A stretch of DNA of 64,000 nt, taken from NCBI RefSeq assembly GCF_004138485.1, contig NZ_ML142848.1, positions 594,640 through 658,639 on the forward strand. Reading direction: 5' to 3'. Shown piece after piece: positions 52,565-61,165 of this stretch. The translations under genes were made by a program, and so were the position numbers. The number at the start of each line of letters is the position of its first letter. Within the stretch, counting starts at the first letter, position 1. This DNA comes from Peristeroidobacter soli (GTDB taxonomy: Bacteria; Pseudomonadota; Gammaproteobacteria; Steroidobacterales; Steroidobacteraceae). The notes beneath the pieces were generated by a model. That model did no database searches, was not told the DNA's origin, and worked only from the letters and a program-made list of their open reading frames with translations.

Positions 52565-52710
52565 CGTAATGCGCTATTCTAGCGCCCCTCACCGGTGGCT
52601 GGGTCCCGCCTGTATTGAATCTGGGGCCCGCTGCCACGCTCTTTACCATCCCCTGCCCCTGGCCCTGATCCGTGATTGGATCGGGGGCGCATCGTTCGAG
52701 GTCGTTTTCC

Positions 52711-53514
52711 ATGCAGCCTTTGCTCAATATTGCCGTCCGCGCCGCCCGTCGTGCCGGTGAAGTCATCGTCCGTGGCATGAACCGCGTGCATCGCCTCGAT
52801 ATCCGCCAGAAGGGGCAGAACGATTTCGTCTCGGAGATCGATACCCAGGCCGAGATGGAAATCATCGAGATCGTGCGCAAGAGCTATCCGGACCACGCCT
52901 TCCTCGCCGAGGAAAGCGGCTCGCACGGCGGGTCGATCGACAGCGAGTTCGTGTGGATCATCGATCCGCTCGACGGCACCACCAACTACCTCCATGGCTT
53001 CCCGCAGTTCGCCGTTTCCATCGGCGTGCAGCGCCGTGGGCGCATGGAACACGCGGTCGTCTACGACCCGCTGCGGCAGGAGCTGTTCACGGCGTCGCGC
53101 GGTGAAGGAGCGCAGCTGGATGGGCGCCGGATTCGAGTCAGCCCGCATGTGGGGCTGGAGCGGGCACTGATCGGGACGGGCTTCCCTTATCGGACCAATC
53201 TGCATTGGATCGACCAGTACATGGCCATGTTCAAGGCCGTGACGATGGCCACTGCCGGCATTCGCCGGCCGGGCGCGGCGGCGCTGGATCTGGCTTACGT
53301 GGCGGCGGGCCGGCTCGATGCGTTCTGGGAGTTCGGCTTGTCGCCGTGGGATACGGCGGCGGGGACTTTGTTGATTACTGAAGCGGGCGGATTGGTGAGC
53401 TCGCTCCAGGGGACGGAGTACAAGCAGGGCGGGAATATTCTGGCGGGGACGCCGAAGGTGCATGCACCGCTGCTGGAGCTGCTGGCTCCGCACGTTCCTT
53501 CGGAACTGACCTGA
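52711..53514 (+). CDS. suhB: Inositol-1-monophosphatase family protein SuhB
   Basis: A protein of about 267 residues. The metal-binding motifs are complete: AFLAEESG, WIIDPLDGTTNYLHGFPQFAVSIGV and GLSPWDTAAGTLLITEAGG. SuhB removes phosphate from inositol-1-phosphate and also takes part in ribosomal RNA antitermination with NusA. ATG 52711 (MQPLLNIAVRAARRAG) matches the family start. It is divergent from trmJ across 146 bp. A hairpin-rich gap follows. Confidence 0.94.
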   Translation: MQPLLNIAVRAARRAGEVIVRGMNRVHRLDIRQKGQNDFVSEIDTQAEMEIIEIVRKSYPDHAFLAEESGSHGGSIDSEFVWIIDPLDGTTNYLHGFPQFAVSIGVQRRGRMEHAVVYDPLRQELFTASRGEGAQLDGRRIRVSPHVGLERALIGTGFPYRTNLHWIDQYMAMFKAVTMATAGIRRPGAAALDLAYVAAGRLDAFWEFGLSPWDTAAGTLLITEAGGLVSSLQGTEYKQGGNILAGTPKVHAPLLELLAPHVPSELT

Positions 53515-53770
53515 GTCGCTTGCCGCGCCCTGCGGGGCGGCCGCGAAGAAGAGATAGATAAGTTTATTTTTGCCCCTGCGGGGCGGCCCGGAGGTCGCAG
53601 CCGCCCTTGCCGGCGCACAGAGCGACGGAAAGCGCGACTTGATCGCGCCCATCGAGCGCAATTGAAGCCCGACGAGGTCGTCGACTACGGGCGAATTGAA
53701 AGCCGCCGCTCTGGCTTCGATAAAGCCTGGCCCGATTCCCCCTCAGGGAGGAGCCGCCTCTTCTCGTCAC

Positions 53771-53797
53771 GGTTCCTCCCCCGAAGGGGGAGGAACC
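53771..53797. repeat. Perfect hairpin with 12-bp arms and GAA loop
   Basis: GGTTCCTCCCCC and GGGGGAGGAACC flank GAA. The downstream sequence is not T-rich on either strand. A shorter hairpin with the same loop lies 20 bp further on. Confidence 0.6.
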
Positions 53798-53817
53798 AAT
53801 CATCCTCAAATCCGGCG

Positions 53818-53834
53818 CTCTGCCGAAGGCAGAG
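53818..53834. repeat. Hairpin with 7-bp arms and GAA loop
   Basis: CTCTGCC and GGCAGAG flank GAA, 21 bp upstream of the permease stop on the minus strand side. It is the nearest structure downstream of that gene and may help to end its transcript. Confidence 0.5.
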
Positions 53835-53854
53835 TCGCCGGCCGCGAAGCGTCT

Positions 53855-55384
53855 TCAGTCCTGAGCCGGGGCCGGCTGCTTGACGCTGCCGTTGCCGTTC
53901 TGGCCCAGCGGGCTCTTGCCGTAGCCGTACACCGCGTACACCAGCAGGCCGATACCGGCCCACACGAAGAACGTCAGCTGCGTGCGCAGCGGCAGCGAGA
54001 ACATCAGGAACGCGCAGCCCGCCATCGCCAGCGGCGCGACGACCCACACGCCGGGGGCGCGGAACGGACGGTGACGCTCCGGCTCGCGCTTGCGAAGAAT
54101 CATCACACCGGCCGCCACGGTCAGGAACGCGAACAGCGTGCCGCTATTCGACAAGTCGGCCAGCACACCGACCGGGAAGAAGGCCGCGAACACCGTCACC
54201 GCCAGGCCGGTGACGATGGTCACCACGTGCGGCGTATGGAATTTCGGATGGATCTTGGTGAGCGACTCGTTGAACGGCAATAGTTTGTCGCGCGCCATCG
54301 CGAAGAAGATGCGGGTCTGGCCGAACAACATCATCAGGATCACCGACGGCAACGCCAGGAACGCCGCCAGGCCGATCAGCTTCGACATCGACTTCCAGCC
54401 GATCTGATCGAGCACGTGCGCCAGCGGCTCGCCGCTGCACACTAGCTTGTCGGCATTGTCGGGCTGGCGGCATGCGATGGCCATGTCGGCGCTGCCCGGC
54501 TCGTAAGCGAGGTTGGTGACGGGATCGATCACCGGCTGCGAACCGATCGTCCCGACCGCGCCAGCGGCAACCAGGATGTAGAAGATCGTGCAGATGACCA
54601 GCGAACCGATCAGGCCGATCGGCATGTTGCGTTGTGGGTTCTTGGTTTCTTCCGCCGCGGTCGAGACCGCGTCGAAACCGACGTAAGCGAAGAAGATGGA
54701 CGCCGCCGCGCCGGCGATGCCCATGCCGGAAATCTCGCCGATGAAGCCGTTGGGAGAGAACGGCTCGAAGTTGTCCATGTTCATCACCGGCACCGCCAGG
54801 ATGATGAACAGCGTCAGCGCGACGATCTTGATGCCGACCAGAATGGCGTTCACGGTCGCGCTCTCACGCGTGCCGAGCGTCAGCAGCCCCGTCACCAGCA
54901 ACGCGATGACCGCGGCCGGAACGTTCATGATGCCGCCGACGTGCAGGCCGCTGGTGAATGCCGCGGGTATGTCTACGTCGAAGGATCGCTCCACCAGGCC
55001 GACGAAATAATTCGACCATCCCACCGAGACCGCGCTGGCGGCGACGGCGTATTCGAGAATCAGCGCCCAGCCCACCATCCAGGCGATCACTTCGCCGAGC
55101 ACGGCGTAGGAATACGTGTAGGCGGAGCCCGAGACCGGCACCATGGCGGCCAGCTCGGCGTAGCACAGCGCCGTGACGGCGCAGACGAAGCCCGCGATCA
55201 CGAACGACATCATCATGCCGGGCCCCGCCTTTTGCGCGGCTTCGGCGGTCAACACGAAAATACCGGTGCCGATCACGGCGCCGATGCCGAGCATGGTCAG
55301 CTGAAACGCGCCCAGGGTGCGCGTCAGCGATTTCTTCTCCGCGCTTTCGAGGATTTGCGCGAGAGGTTTGATACGCCAATTCAT
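53855..55384 (-). CDS. APC-superfamily amino acid permease (cationic amino acid transporter type)
   Basis: A 509-residue protein with twelve or more membrane helices. The APC start LTRTLGAFQLTMLGIGAVIGTGIFVLTAEAAQKAGPGMMMSFVIAGFVCAVTALCYAELAAMVPVSGSAYTYSYAVLGE is very close to the YfnA/CAT group. FFAYVGFDAVSTAAEETKNPQRNMPIGLIGSL is the helix 6-7 signature. An insertion near 290-325 (PVIDPVTNLAYEPGSADMAIACRQPDNADKLVCSGEP) with two Cys makes a periplasmic loop longer than usual, perhaps disulfide-bonded. It stands alone, divergent from the small LABN-type gene. Confidence 0.92.
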   Translation of the reverse strand: MNWRIKPLAQILESAEKKSLTRTLGAFQLTMLGIGAVIGTGIFVLTAEAAQKAGPGMMMSFVIAGFVCAVTALCYAELAAMVPVSGSAYTYSYAVLGEVIAWMVGWALILEYAVAASAVSVGWSNYFVGLVERSFDVDIPAAFTSGLHVGGIMNVPAAVIALLVTGLLTLGTRESATVNAILVGIKIVALTLFIILAVPVMNMDNFEPFSPNGFIGEISGMGIAGAAASIFFAYVGFDAVSTAAEETKNPQRNMPIGLIGSLVICTIFYILVAAGAVGTIGSQPVIDPVTNLAYEPGSADMAIACRQPDNADKLVCSGEPLAHVLDQIGWKSMSKLIGLAAFLALPSVILMMLFGQTRIFFAMARDKLLPFNESLTKIHPKFHTPHVVTIVTGLAVTVFAAFFPVGVLADLSNSGTLFAFLTVAAGVMILRKREPERHRPFRAPGVWVVAPLAMAGCAFLMFSLPLRTQLTFFVWAGIGLLVYAVYGYGKSPLGQNGNGSVKQPAPAQD

Positions 55385-55608
55385 TATGTCGGTTTCCTCG
55401 GGAATTTAAGTTTGAGCTGCCGCTGGCCAGCGTCCCGACCCTGTTATCGGGCGCTCGGCGGAGCGGATCATAGGCACATCAGGCCCTGGAAATCACCCGT
55501 GCTCCATCGTAGGCGGGCAAGACATTCCCCGGCACCACAATGGGGACAATATCTGTAAAGTCGCGTCCCGAGTGCTTTCCTTTCGGGTTCAAGAGACTGC
55601 CGGCCGCC

Positions 55609-55920
55609 ATGAACGAAGCCTTGCTCGTAATCTTCGGAATCAAAGTAACCGCGTGGAAGCTCATCGGCTACTCCGGTGTGTTCCTGTTCGCCGGCCGCTG
55701 GTTCGTACAGCTGGCCGCGTCCAAGGCCTCCGGCAAACCGGTCATGCCCACTCTGTTCTGGTACATGAGCGCCATCGGCAGCGTACTGCTGCTGGCCTAT
55801 TTCATCTTCGGCAAGAACGACTCGGTCGGCGTCATGTCGAATCTGTTCCCGCTGTTCGTCGCACTCTACAACCTGTATCTGGATAGCAAGAATAAAAAAA
55901 GACTGGCGGCACTCGGTTAG
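55609..55920 (+). CDS. Small membrane protein with lipid-A-disaccharide-synthase-N-like domain
   Basis: A 103-residue protein with three membrane segments: VTAWKLIGYSGVFLFAGRWFVQLAASKASGKPVMPTLFWYMSAIGSVLLLAYFIFGKNDSVGVMSNLFPLFVALYNLYLDSK. The pattern W-K-x-x-G-Y-x-G, R-W-x-Q and P-x-x-F-W-x-x-S is that of the LABN domain, found alone or beside glycosyltransferases acting on undecaprenyl lipids. In other genomes such proteins lie near dolichyl-phosphate-mannose synthase-like genes; here none is adjacent. ATG 55609 is used; a longer frame has no family match. Its stop is 36 bp from the convergent terC. Confidence 0.8.
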   Translation: MNEALLVIFGIKVTAWKLIGYSGVFLFAGRWFVQLAASKASGKPVMPTLFWYMSAIGSVLLLAYFIFGKNDSVGVMSNLFPLFVALYNLYLDSKNKKRLAALG

Positions 55921-55955
55921 TAAGACGAGCGAGCGGCACCGATCCGCCACGTGTC

Positions 55956-56711
55956 TTACTCTTCCTCCAGCCTCTTGCGCAGCTGAACCGGTTCTTCCTT
56001 GGGCCGGTTCATGCGCTTGCGCAGCTGCATGTTGAGCAGTTCCACCGCCACCGAAAACGCCATGGCGAAGTAGATATAGCCCTTCGGGATGTGGAAGCCG
56101 ACACCCTCGCCGATCAGCGCCATGCCGATCAGGATCAGGAATGACAGCGCCAGCATCTTGATGGTCGGATGACGATCGACGAAGTCGCCGATCGGCCCGG
56201 CCAGGAACATCATCATCAGCACCGCGACGATCACCGCCGCGATCATCACTTCGACGTGGTCGGCCATACCCACTGCCGTAATAACCGAGTCGAGCGAGAA
56301 CACAATGTCGATAATTGCGATCTGCACGATCGTCGACATGAACGTGGCGCTGCCCTTGGCCTCGTGCTGCTCGCTCTCGCCTTCCAGGCTGCCATGGATC
56401 TCGAGCGTGCTCTTCGCGAGCAGGAACAGACCGCCGCCAAACAGGATCAGGTCCCGCCCCGACACACCGCGACCGAAGAGCGAGAACAACTCCGCCGACA
56501 GGCCCATCACCCAGGTGATCGACAGCAGCAGCAGGATGCGCGTGATCATGGCCAGCGCCAGGCCGAAGGTCCGGCCCCGAGCGCGCTGCTCCGGCGGCAG
56601 GCGGCCCACCAAAATGGAAATGAAAATGATGTTGTCGATGCCGAGGACGATCTCCAGGGCCGTCAGCGTCAGGAACGCCAGCCATACTTGGGGATCGGTC
56701 AGGAATTCCAC
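55956..56711 (-). CDS. TerC family integral membrane protein
   Basis: A 251-residue protein with seven membrane helices. The start VEFLTDPQVWLAFLTLTALEIVLGIDNIIFISILVGRLPPEQRARGR and the later IAIIDIVFSLDSVITAVGMADHVEVMIAAVIVAVLMM carry the paired acidic motifs (E-x-x-L-G-x-D-N and D-x-x-F-S-x-D-S) of TerC proteins, which transport or help load Mn2+ during export. The start is a GTG. It follows the Alx-like gene with a 10-bp gap, so the two TerC paralogues are co-transcribed. Confidence 0.9.
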   Translation of the reverse strand: MEFLTDPQVWLAFLTLTALEIVLGIDNIIFISILVGRLPPEQRARGRTFGLALAMITRILLLLSITWVMGLSAELFSLFGRGVSGRDLILFGGGLFLLAKSTLEIHGSLEGESEQHEAKGSATFMSTIVQIAIIDIVFSLDSVITAVGMADHVEVMIAAVIVAVLMMMFLAGPIGDFVDRHPTIKMLALSFLILIGMALIGEGVGFHIPKGYIYFAMAFSVAVELLNMQLRKRMNRPKEEPVQLRKRLEEE

Positions 56712-56721
56712 GTGCCAGCCC

Positions 56722-57705
56722 TCAATCGTTACGCAGATCGACGTCGCTCGACGCCTCGCGGCGTGACACCCACAGCGAGGCGAGGATGCCGATCGCCAGG
56801 AACCCGATGATCACGCCGAGCGAGATGGCGTGCGGAATCTCGACATGATGATGCAACATCATCTTCACGCCGACGAAGGCCAGGATGAACACCAGGCTGA
56901 ATTTGATGTATTTGAACATCACCATCAGGCCGGCGATCGCGAAGTACAGGGAACGCAGACCGAGGATGGCGAACGCGTTCGAGGTGAACACGATGAACGA
57001 CTCCTGGGTCACCGCGAAGATCGCCGGAATGGAGTCGACCGCGAACACCACGTCGGCGAAATCGACCAGCAACAAAGTGACGAACAGCGGCGTGGCGGCA
57101 CGCGCGCCGTTGACGGTCGTGAAGAAACGTTCGCCGTCGAGCTGATCGGTGACCGGATAGATGCGACGCGCGACCCGCACCATCACGCTCTTGCCGGGAT
57201 CGAACTGCTCCTCGTCGCTCTTCAGCATGCGCGCCGCGGAGAACAGCAGGATTCCGCCGAACACATAGAACATCCAGTCGAACGAGTGGATCAGCGCCGA
57301 GCCGGCCGCGATCATCGCGCCCCGTAGCAGGATGGCGGCGGCGATGCCCCAGAACAGCACGCGATACTGGTACTGCGCCGGAATCTTCATGTAGGTGAAG
57401 ATCACGGCGATCACGAAGATGTTGTCGACCGACAGCGACCACTCGAGCAGATAGCCGGTGATGTACTGGATCATTGCCTCGCTGCCGCTCGGCGCGTCGG
57501 GCGAGACGCGCCAGCCGAACCAATGATGTTCGTAGACGCCGTACACCAGGCCCGAGAACGACAGTGCCACCAGGATCCAGACGACGGTCCAGCCGAGCGC
57601 CTGGCGGACGCTCATTTCCCTGGCCTCCCGATGCAGCACCACCAGATCCAGCGCCAGCACGCTCAGATACAGGGCGAAGAACACCACCCAGACCATCCAG
57701 CTCAT
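56722..57705 (-). CDS. alx: TerC/Alx family membrane protein
   Basis: A 327-residue protein of Alx type, longer than the neighbouring TerC. It has LLEWSLSVDNIFVIAVIFTYMKIPAQYQYRVLFWGI and LLLVDFADVVFAVDSIPAIFAVTQESFIVFTSNAFAILGLRSLYF, with the acidic pairs in membrane helices. Alx exports Mn2+ and in E. coli is controlled by a pH- and Mn-sensing riboswitch. Here only 36 bp separate it from secF, which leaves no space for that riboswitch, so its control must differ. Confidence 0.9.
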   Translation of the reverse strand: MSWMVWVVFFALYLSVLALDLVVLHREAREMSVRQALGWTVVWILVALSFSGLVYGVYEHHWFGWRVSPDAPSGSEAMIQYITGYLLEWSLSVDNIFVIAVIFTYMKIPAQYQYRVLFWGIAAAILLRGAMIAAGSALIHSFDWMFYVFGGILLFSAARMLKSDEEQFDPGKSVMVRVARRIYPVTDQLDGERFFTTVNGARAATPLFVTLLLVDFADVVFAVDSIPAIFAVTQESFIVFTSNAFAILGLRSLYFAIAGLMVMFKYIKFSLVFILAFVGVKMMLHHHVEIPHAISLGVIIGFLAIGILASLWVSRREASSDVDLRND

Positions 57706-57741
57706 GACGTTGCCGCTGTGCAGGTCTGGGAACGCACTTCG

Positions 57742-58677
57742 CTACGGCAAGGCGTCGATTTCGGAGGTGTCTTTCTTTTGTTCGATGAGATCCGCGGCGG
57801 ACAGCTTCATGTCCAGCGCGAGCGCGCCGGCAACGTAGATGGACGAGTACGTGCCGACCAGGATGCCGATGGTCAACGCCCACGAGAAGCCGCGCAGGGT
57901 CTCGCCGCCTTCGATGAGCAACACCACCACGACCAGCAACGTGGCGCCGGAGGTGATGATGGTTCGTGACAGCGTCTGGTTGATCGACGCGTCCATGATT
58001 TCCTCGGGCGACGCCCGGCGCATCGATTGGAAATTTTCACGCACCCGATCGAACACCACGACCGTGTCGTTCAGCGAGTAGCCGATGACCGCCAGGATGG
58101 CCGCCAGCACCGCGAGGTCGAACGGAATGTCGCTGACCGCGAAGAAGCCGAGAATGAGCAACGGATCGTGCAGGGTCGCGATCACCGCGCTGACACCCAT
58201 CTTCCATTGGAAGCGGAACCAGGTGTAGATGCCGATCAGCACGAACGTGAACAGAATCGCCAGGCCGCCCTGATTGGTCAGCTCCTCGCCGACCTGCGGA
58301 CCGACCACTTCGGCACGCCGCAACTCGACCTCCGGATCGATCTTCTTCAACGCATCGGTCACCGACTTGCTGACCTGATTCACGTCCTGCCCTTCGGTCG
58401 GCAGCAGGCGCACGGCGACGGTGCGCTCGTCGCCGAAGTTCTGCACCTGAGCTTCGTGGAAGCCCGCTTCCGCCAGCGCATTACGCGTGCGCTCGATGTT
58501 CGCGGCCTTCGGATAGGCGAACTCCAGCACCACGCCGCCGGTGAAGTCGATGCCCAGATTCAAGCCGTGCACGAACAGCAGCACGATGGACGCGATGATG
58601 GCGACGCCCGACACCCCGTACCACACCTTGCGGGTGTGCATGAACGGGTATTTCGTAACCTTGTGAAAGAACTCCAT
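57742..58677 (-). CDS. secF: Protein translocase subunit SecF
   Basis: A 311-residue RND-type subunit with six membrane helices. The markers are LNLGIDFTGGVVLEFAYP, VGPQVGEELTNQGGLAILFTFVLIGIYTWFRFQWK and SLNDTVVVFDRVRENFQSMRRASPEEIMDASINQTLSRTIITSGATLLVVVVLLIEGG. With SecD and YajC it uses the proton gradient to pull proteins across the membrane. It starts 12 bp after secD. Confidence 0.97.
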   Translation of the reverse strand: MEFFHKVTKYPFMHTRKVWYGVSGVAIIASIVLLFVHGLNLGIDFTGGVVLEFAYPKAANIERTRNALAEAGFHEAQVQNFGDERTVAVRLLPTEGQDVNQVSKSVTDALKKIDPEVELRRAEVVGPQVGEELTNQGGLAILFTFVLIGIYTWFRFQWKMGVSAVIATLHDPLLILGFFAVSDIPFDLAVLAAILAVIGYSLNDTVVVFDRVRENFQSMRRASPEEIMDASINQTLSRTIITSGATLLVVVVLLIEGGETLRGFSWALTIGILVGTYSSIYVAGALALDMKLSAADLIEQKKDTSEIDALP

Positions 58678-58689
58678 GGCGGGGCTCTC

Positions 58690-60546
58690 TTAAATGGACA
58701 AGTGATCGAGCTTGCGGCGGGTACCCCAGATCGCATGGACCAGGGCGCGGCTGCCGACAACCGACGTGAACAGCGAAGTGATGATGCCGAGCGTCATCAC
58801 GATGGCGAAGCTGCGGATCGTGCCGGTGCCGAAGGCGAACAGCACCACGCCGGCGATCAGCGTCGTGACGTTCGAGTCGGCAATGGTCGCGAAGGCTTTT
58901 TCGAAGCCGACGTTGATCGATTGCAGCGGTGAGTTGCCGTTACGCAGCTCCTCACGAATACGTTCGTAGATCAGGATGTTCGCGTCGACGGCAATACCCA
59001 TGTGGAACACCACGGCGGCGATACCGGGCAACGACAACGACGCCTGCAGCATCGACAGCAGACCGACGGTGAGGATCAGGTTCGACGCCAGCACCAGGTT
59101 GGCGATCCAGCCGAACGCGCGGTAGTAGATCGCCATGAAGATGAACGTCAGCACCAGGCCGATGGCCATGGCGCGAATGCCGCGATCGATGTTGTCCTGA
59201 CCCAGGCTCGGACCGACCGAACGCTGCTCGACGATGGTCTGCGGAGCGGCCAGCGCGCCGGAACGAAGCAACAGCGCGAGCTCGCGGGCTTCAGTCGCCT
59301 GCAAACCGGTGATACGGAAGCGCGACGACAGCACGCTTTGAATGGTCGCGTCGCTGATGACTTCCTCTTCAGTACACAACGCGCCGTTACGCGTGCCCTC
59401 GCAGCGCTCGCCTTCGGCCAGTTGTTTCTTTTCGATGTAGACGACGGCCATGCGCTTGCCGACGTTGTCGCGGGTAGCTTCCATCATCGACTGACCGCCA
59501 CGCGAATCGAGCGTGACGTTCACTTGCGGGGAGCCTTCGGCAAAGCCCGACGACGCGTCGGACAGCTGCTCGCCGGTCGCGATGATTTCGCGCTTCACCA
59601 GGATCGGACGGCCGTCGCGGGACTTCAGCAGCTTCGAGCCGATCGGCACGCGCTTGGTCTGCTCGGCTTCGTAAGGATTGTTGCTCTCGTCGACGAGACG
59701 GAACTCGAGGGTCGCGGTGGCACCCAGCACGCGGATCGCTTCGTTCGGATCCTGCACGCCCGGCAGCTGCACGACGATGCGGTTCACCGCCTGGCGGGTC
59801 ACGATGGGCTCGGAAATGCCCAGCTCGTCGACGCGATTGCGCAGCGTGGTGATGTTCTGCTGAACGGCGATGTCCTGACGGCGCTTCACTTCGGCCGGCG
59901 TCATGGTCATGACGATGACCGGACCTTCGGCGCTCGTCGAGGTGTTCAAGAGCACGCCGCCGTCCGGCGAGCGCAAGGCATCCTGCGCCTTGGTCAGATC
60001 GTCCTGACTGCGCAGCGTGACCCGAACTTCCTCGTTCACCCGCGTCACCGCGCCATAGGGAATTCGCTTGTCACGCAGGGTCGCGCGGGCATCGCGTTCC
60101 ATGCGGTCGAAGGCCTGATCGATCGCGCCCTGCACGTCCACTTCATAAACGAAGTGCACGCCGCCGCGCAGATCGAGGCCGAGGCTCATCGGCTTCAGGC
60201 CGATGTTGCGCATCCAGTCCGGGGCGCGAGAGGCGGTCGACAGCGCGACCAGGAATTCGCCCTCGCCGCGCTTGGCGACGGTCTCGCGCGCCTTGGCCTG
60301 CGCGTCCGCGTCGGGGAAACGCAGCACCAGCCGGTCCTTTTCGGACCAGTGGGCTTCCACCGGTACGCTGTCGGCCTTGAGCAAACCCAGCACCTTATCC
60401 GTGCTGGCCTGATCCATGGCCACGCGGTCGTTACGCGACAGCTGCAGCGCTGGCCCTTCGCCGAACACGTTGGGTAACGCGAACAGCGTGCCGACCACCA
60501 TCACGATGATGACCAGCCAGTATTTCCACTTGGCGAAATGATACAT
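58690..60546 (-). CDS. secD: Protein translocase subunit SecD
   Basis: A 618-residue protein: one membrane helix at the N-terminus, the large periplasmic P1 domain (about 30-440) and five helices at the end. LGLDLRGGVHFVYEVDV, IVVQLPGVQDPNEAIRVLGATATLEFRLVDE, GIAAVVFHMGIAVDANILIYERIREELRNGNSPLQSINVGFEKAFATIADSNVTTLIAGVVLFAFGTGTIRSFAIVM are conserved. The operon order is yajC-secD-secF. Confidence 0.97.
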   Translation of the reverse strand: MYHFAKWKYWLVIIVMVVGTLFALPNVFGEGPALQLSRNDRVAMDQASTDKVLGLLKADSVPVEAHWSEKDRLVLRFPDADAQAKARETVAKRGEGEFLVALSTASRAPDWMRNIGLKPMSLGLDLRGGVHFVYEVDVQGAIDQAFDRMERDARATLRDKRIPYGAVTRVNEEVRVTLRSQDDLTKAQDALRSPDGGVLLNTSTSAEGPVIVMTMTPAEVKRRQDIAVQQNITTLRNRVDELGISEPIVTRQAVNRIVVQLPGVQDPNEAIRVLGATATLEFRLVDESNNPYEAEQTKRVPIGSKLLKSRDGRPILVKREIIATGEQLSDASSGFAEGSPQVNVTLDSRGGQSMMEATRDNVGKRMAVVYIEKKQLAEGERCEGTRNGALCTEEEVISDATIQSVLSSRFRITGLQATEARELALLLRSGALAAPQTIVEQRSVGPSLGQDNIDRGIRAMAIGLVLTFIFMAIYYRAFGWIANLVLASNLILTVGLLSMLQASLSLPGIAAVVFHMGIAVDANILIYERIREELRNGNSPLQSINVGFEKAFATIADSNVTTLIAGVVLFAFGTGTIRSFAIVMTLGIITSLFTSVVGSRALVHAIWGTRRKLDHLSI

Positions 60547-60602
60547 GGGTAGTTCTTATCGCGGCGGCGTCCGGGCTGGGAGCCGGGCGCCACCCATGCT
60601 GG

Positions 60603-60935
60603 TTAGGCGCTTTTCAGCGTGCCCTTCGGAAGCTCTTGGGACACGGCGGAACGCTGTATCTTGATGTTGACGCCCGGCGCGATCTCCAGGGTCACGAACT
60701 GTTCGCTCACCTCGACGATCTTGCCCAGGATGCCGCCGTTGGTGACCACCTCGGCGCCGACGCCGAGGGCGGCAACCATGGCGCGATGTTCCTTGGCGCG
60801 CTTGGTCTGCGGACGGATCAGCAGGAAGTAGAAAACCACGAAAATCAGCACCAGCGGCAAAAACTGCATGAGCGCGCTGGGCTGGCCCGGGGCGCCAGCC
60901 GCCTGAGCGGCAGCGGTAGAAATCAACCAGTCCAT
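60603..60935 (-). CDS. yajC: Sec translocase accessory protein YajC
   Basis: A 110-residue protein with one membrane helix (LMQFLPLVLIFVVFYFLLIRPQTKRAKEHRAMVAALGVGAEVVTNGGILGKIVEV). The motif F-Y-F-L-x-I-R-P-Q x K is the family hallmark. ATG 60935 fixes the normal length; longer frames upstream are not conserved. It is 56 bp before secD. Confidence 0.95.
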   Translation of the reverse strand: MDWLISTAAAQAAGAPGQPSALMQFLPLVLIFVVFYFLLIRPQTKRAKEHRAMVAALGVGAEVVTNGGILGKIVEVSEQFVTLEIAPGVNIKIQRSAVSQELPKGTLKSA

Positions 60936-61047
60936 CTTGCAATGCCCCCGAAACTGAGGAAAACAACCGGAAAAGAATGAGAAAACCCTGTCTGCCGGCG
61001 CGATGGGCGCGCACCCCGAAACCGCCGGGGTCGGCAAAGAGCGGCGC

Positions 61048-61053
61048 ATTATA
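61048..61053 (-). promoter_or_regulatory. -10 element of the yajC-secDF promoter
   Basis: A perfect minus-strand TATAAT lies 113 bp upstream of the yajC start. No good -35 is visible at 16-18 bp. Confidence 0.35.
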
Positions 61054-61165
61054 CACACCGCCCTTCCGGCCACTATCCGGCGCTTTCCAGCCCGCTCCCG
61101 ACCCCTGCCGCCCGGGCGAGTGCCGTACACTGTCGGCCCTCGAGCTATGAGGCTGATTCGACTGC

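Larger units (their letters stand above)
53515..53854. other. Non-coding, hairpin-rich interval
   Basis: No convincing gene lies in this 340-bp gap between the convergent suhB and permease genes. It contains a 15-bp direct repeat (CCCTGCGGGGCGGCC at 53528-53542 and 53574-53588), each copy part of a GC hairpin, separated by an AT-rich stretch. It also contains two hairpins with GAA triloops (53771-53797 and 53818-53834) and CGACGA-GG-TCGTCG near 53670. The set resembles a REP-like or bidirectional termination zone. Confidence 0.5.

Noticed and set aside
57706-57741. Mn/pH-sensing riboswitch before the Alx-like gene
   Set aside because: Only 36 bp separate the Alx-like start and the secF stop, too short for that RNA.
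59002-60477. Open frame of about 491 codons antisense to secD
   Set aside because: secD is unmistakable; the antisense product is low in structure and has the same compositional bias as other shadows.
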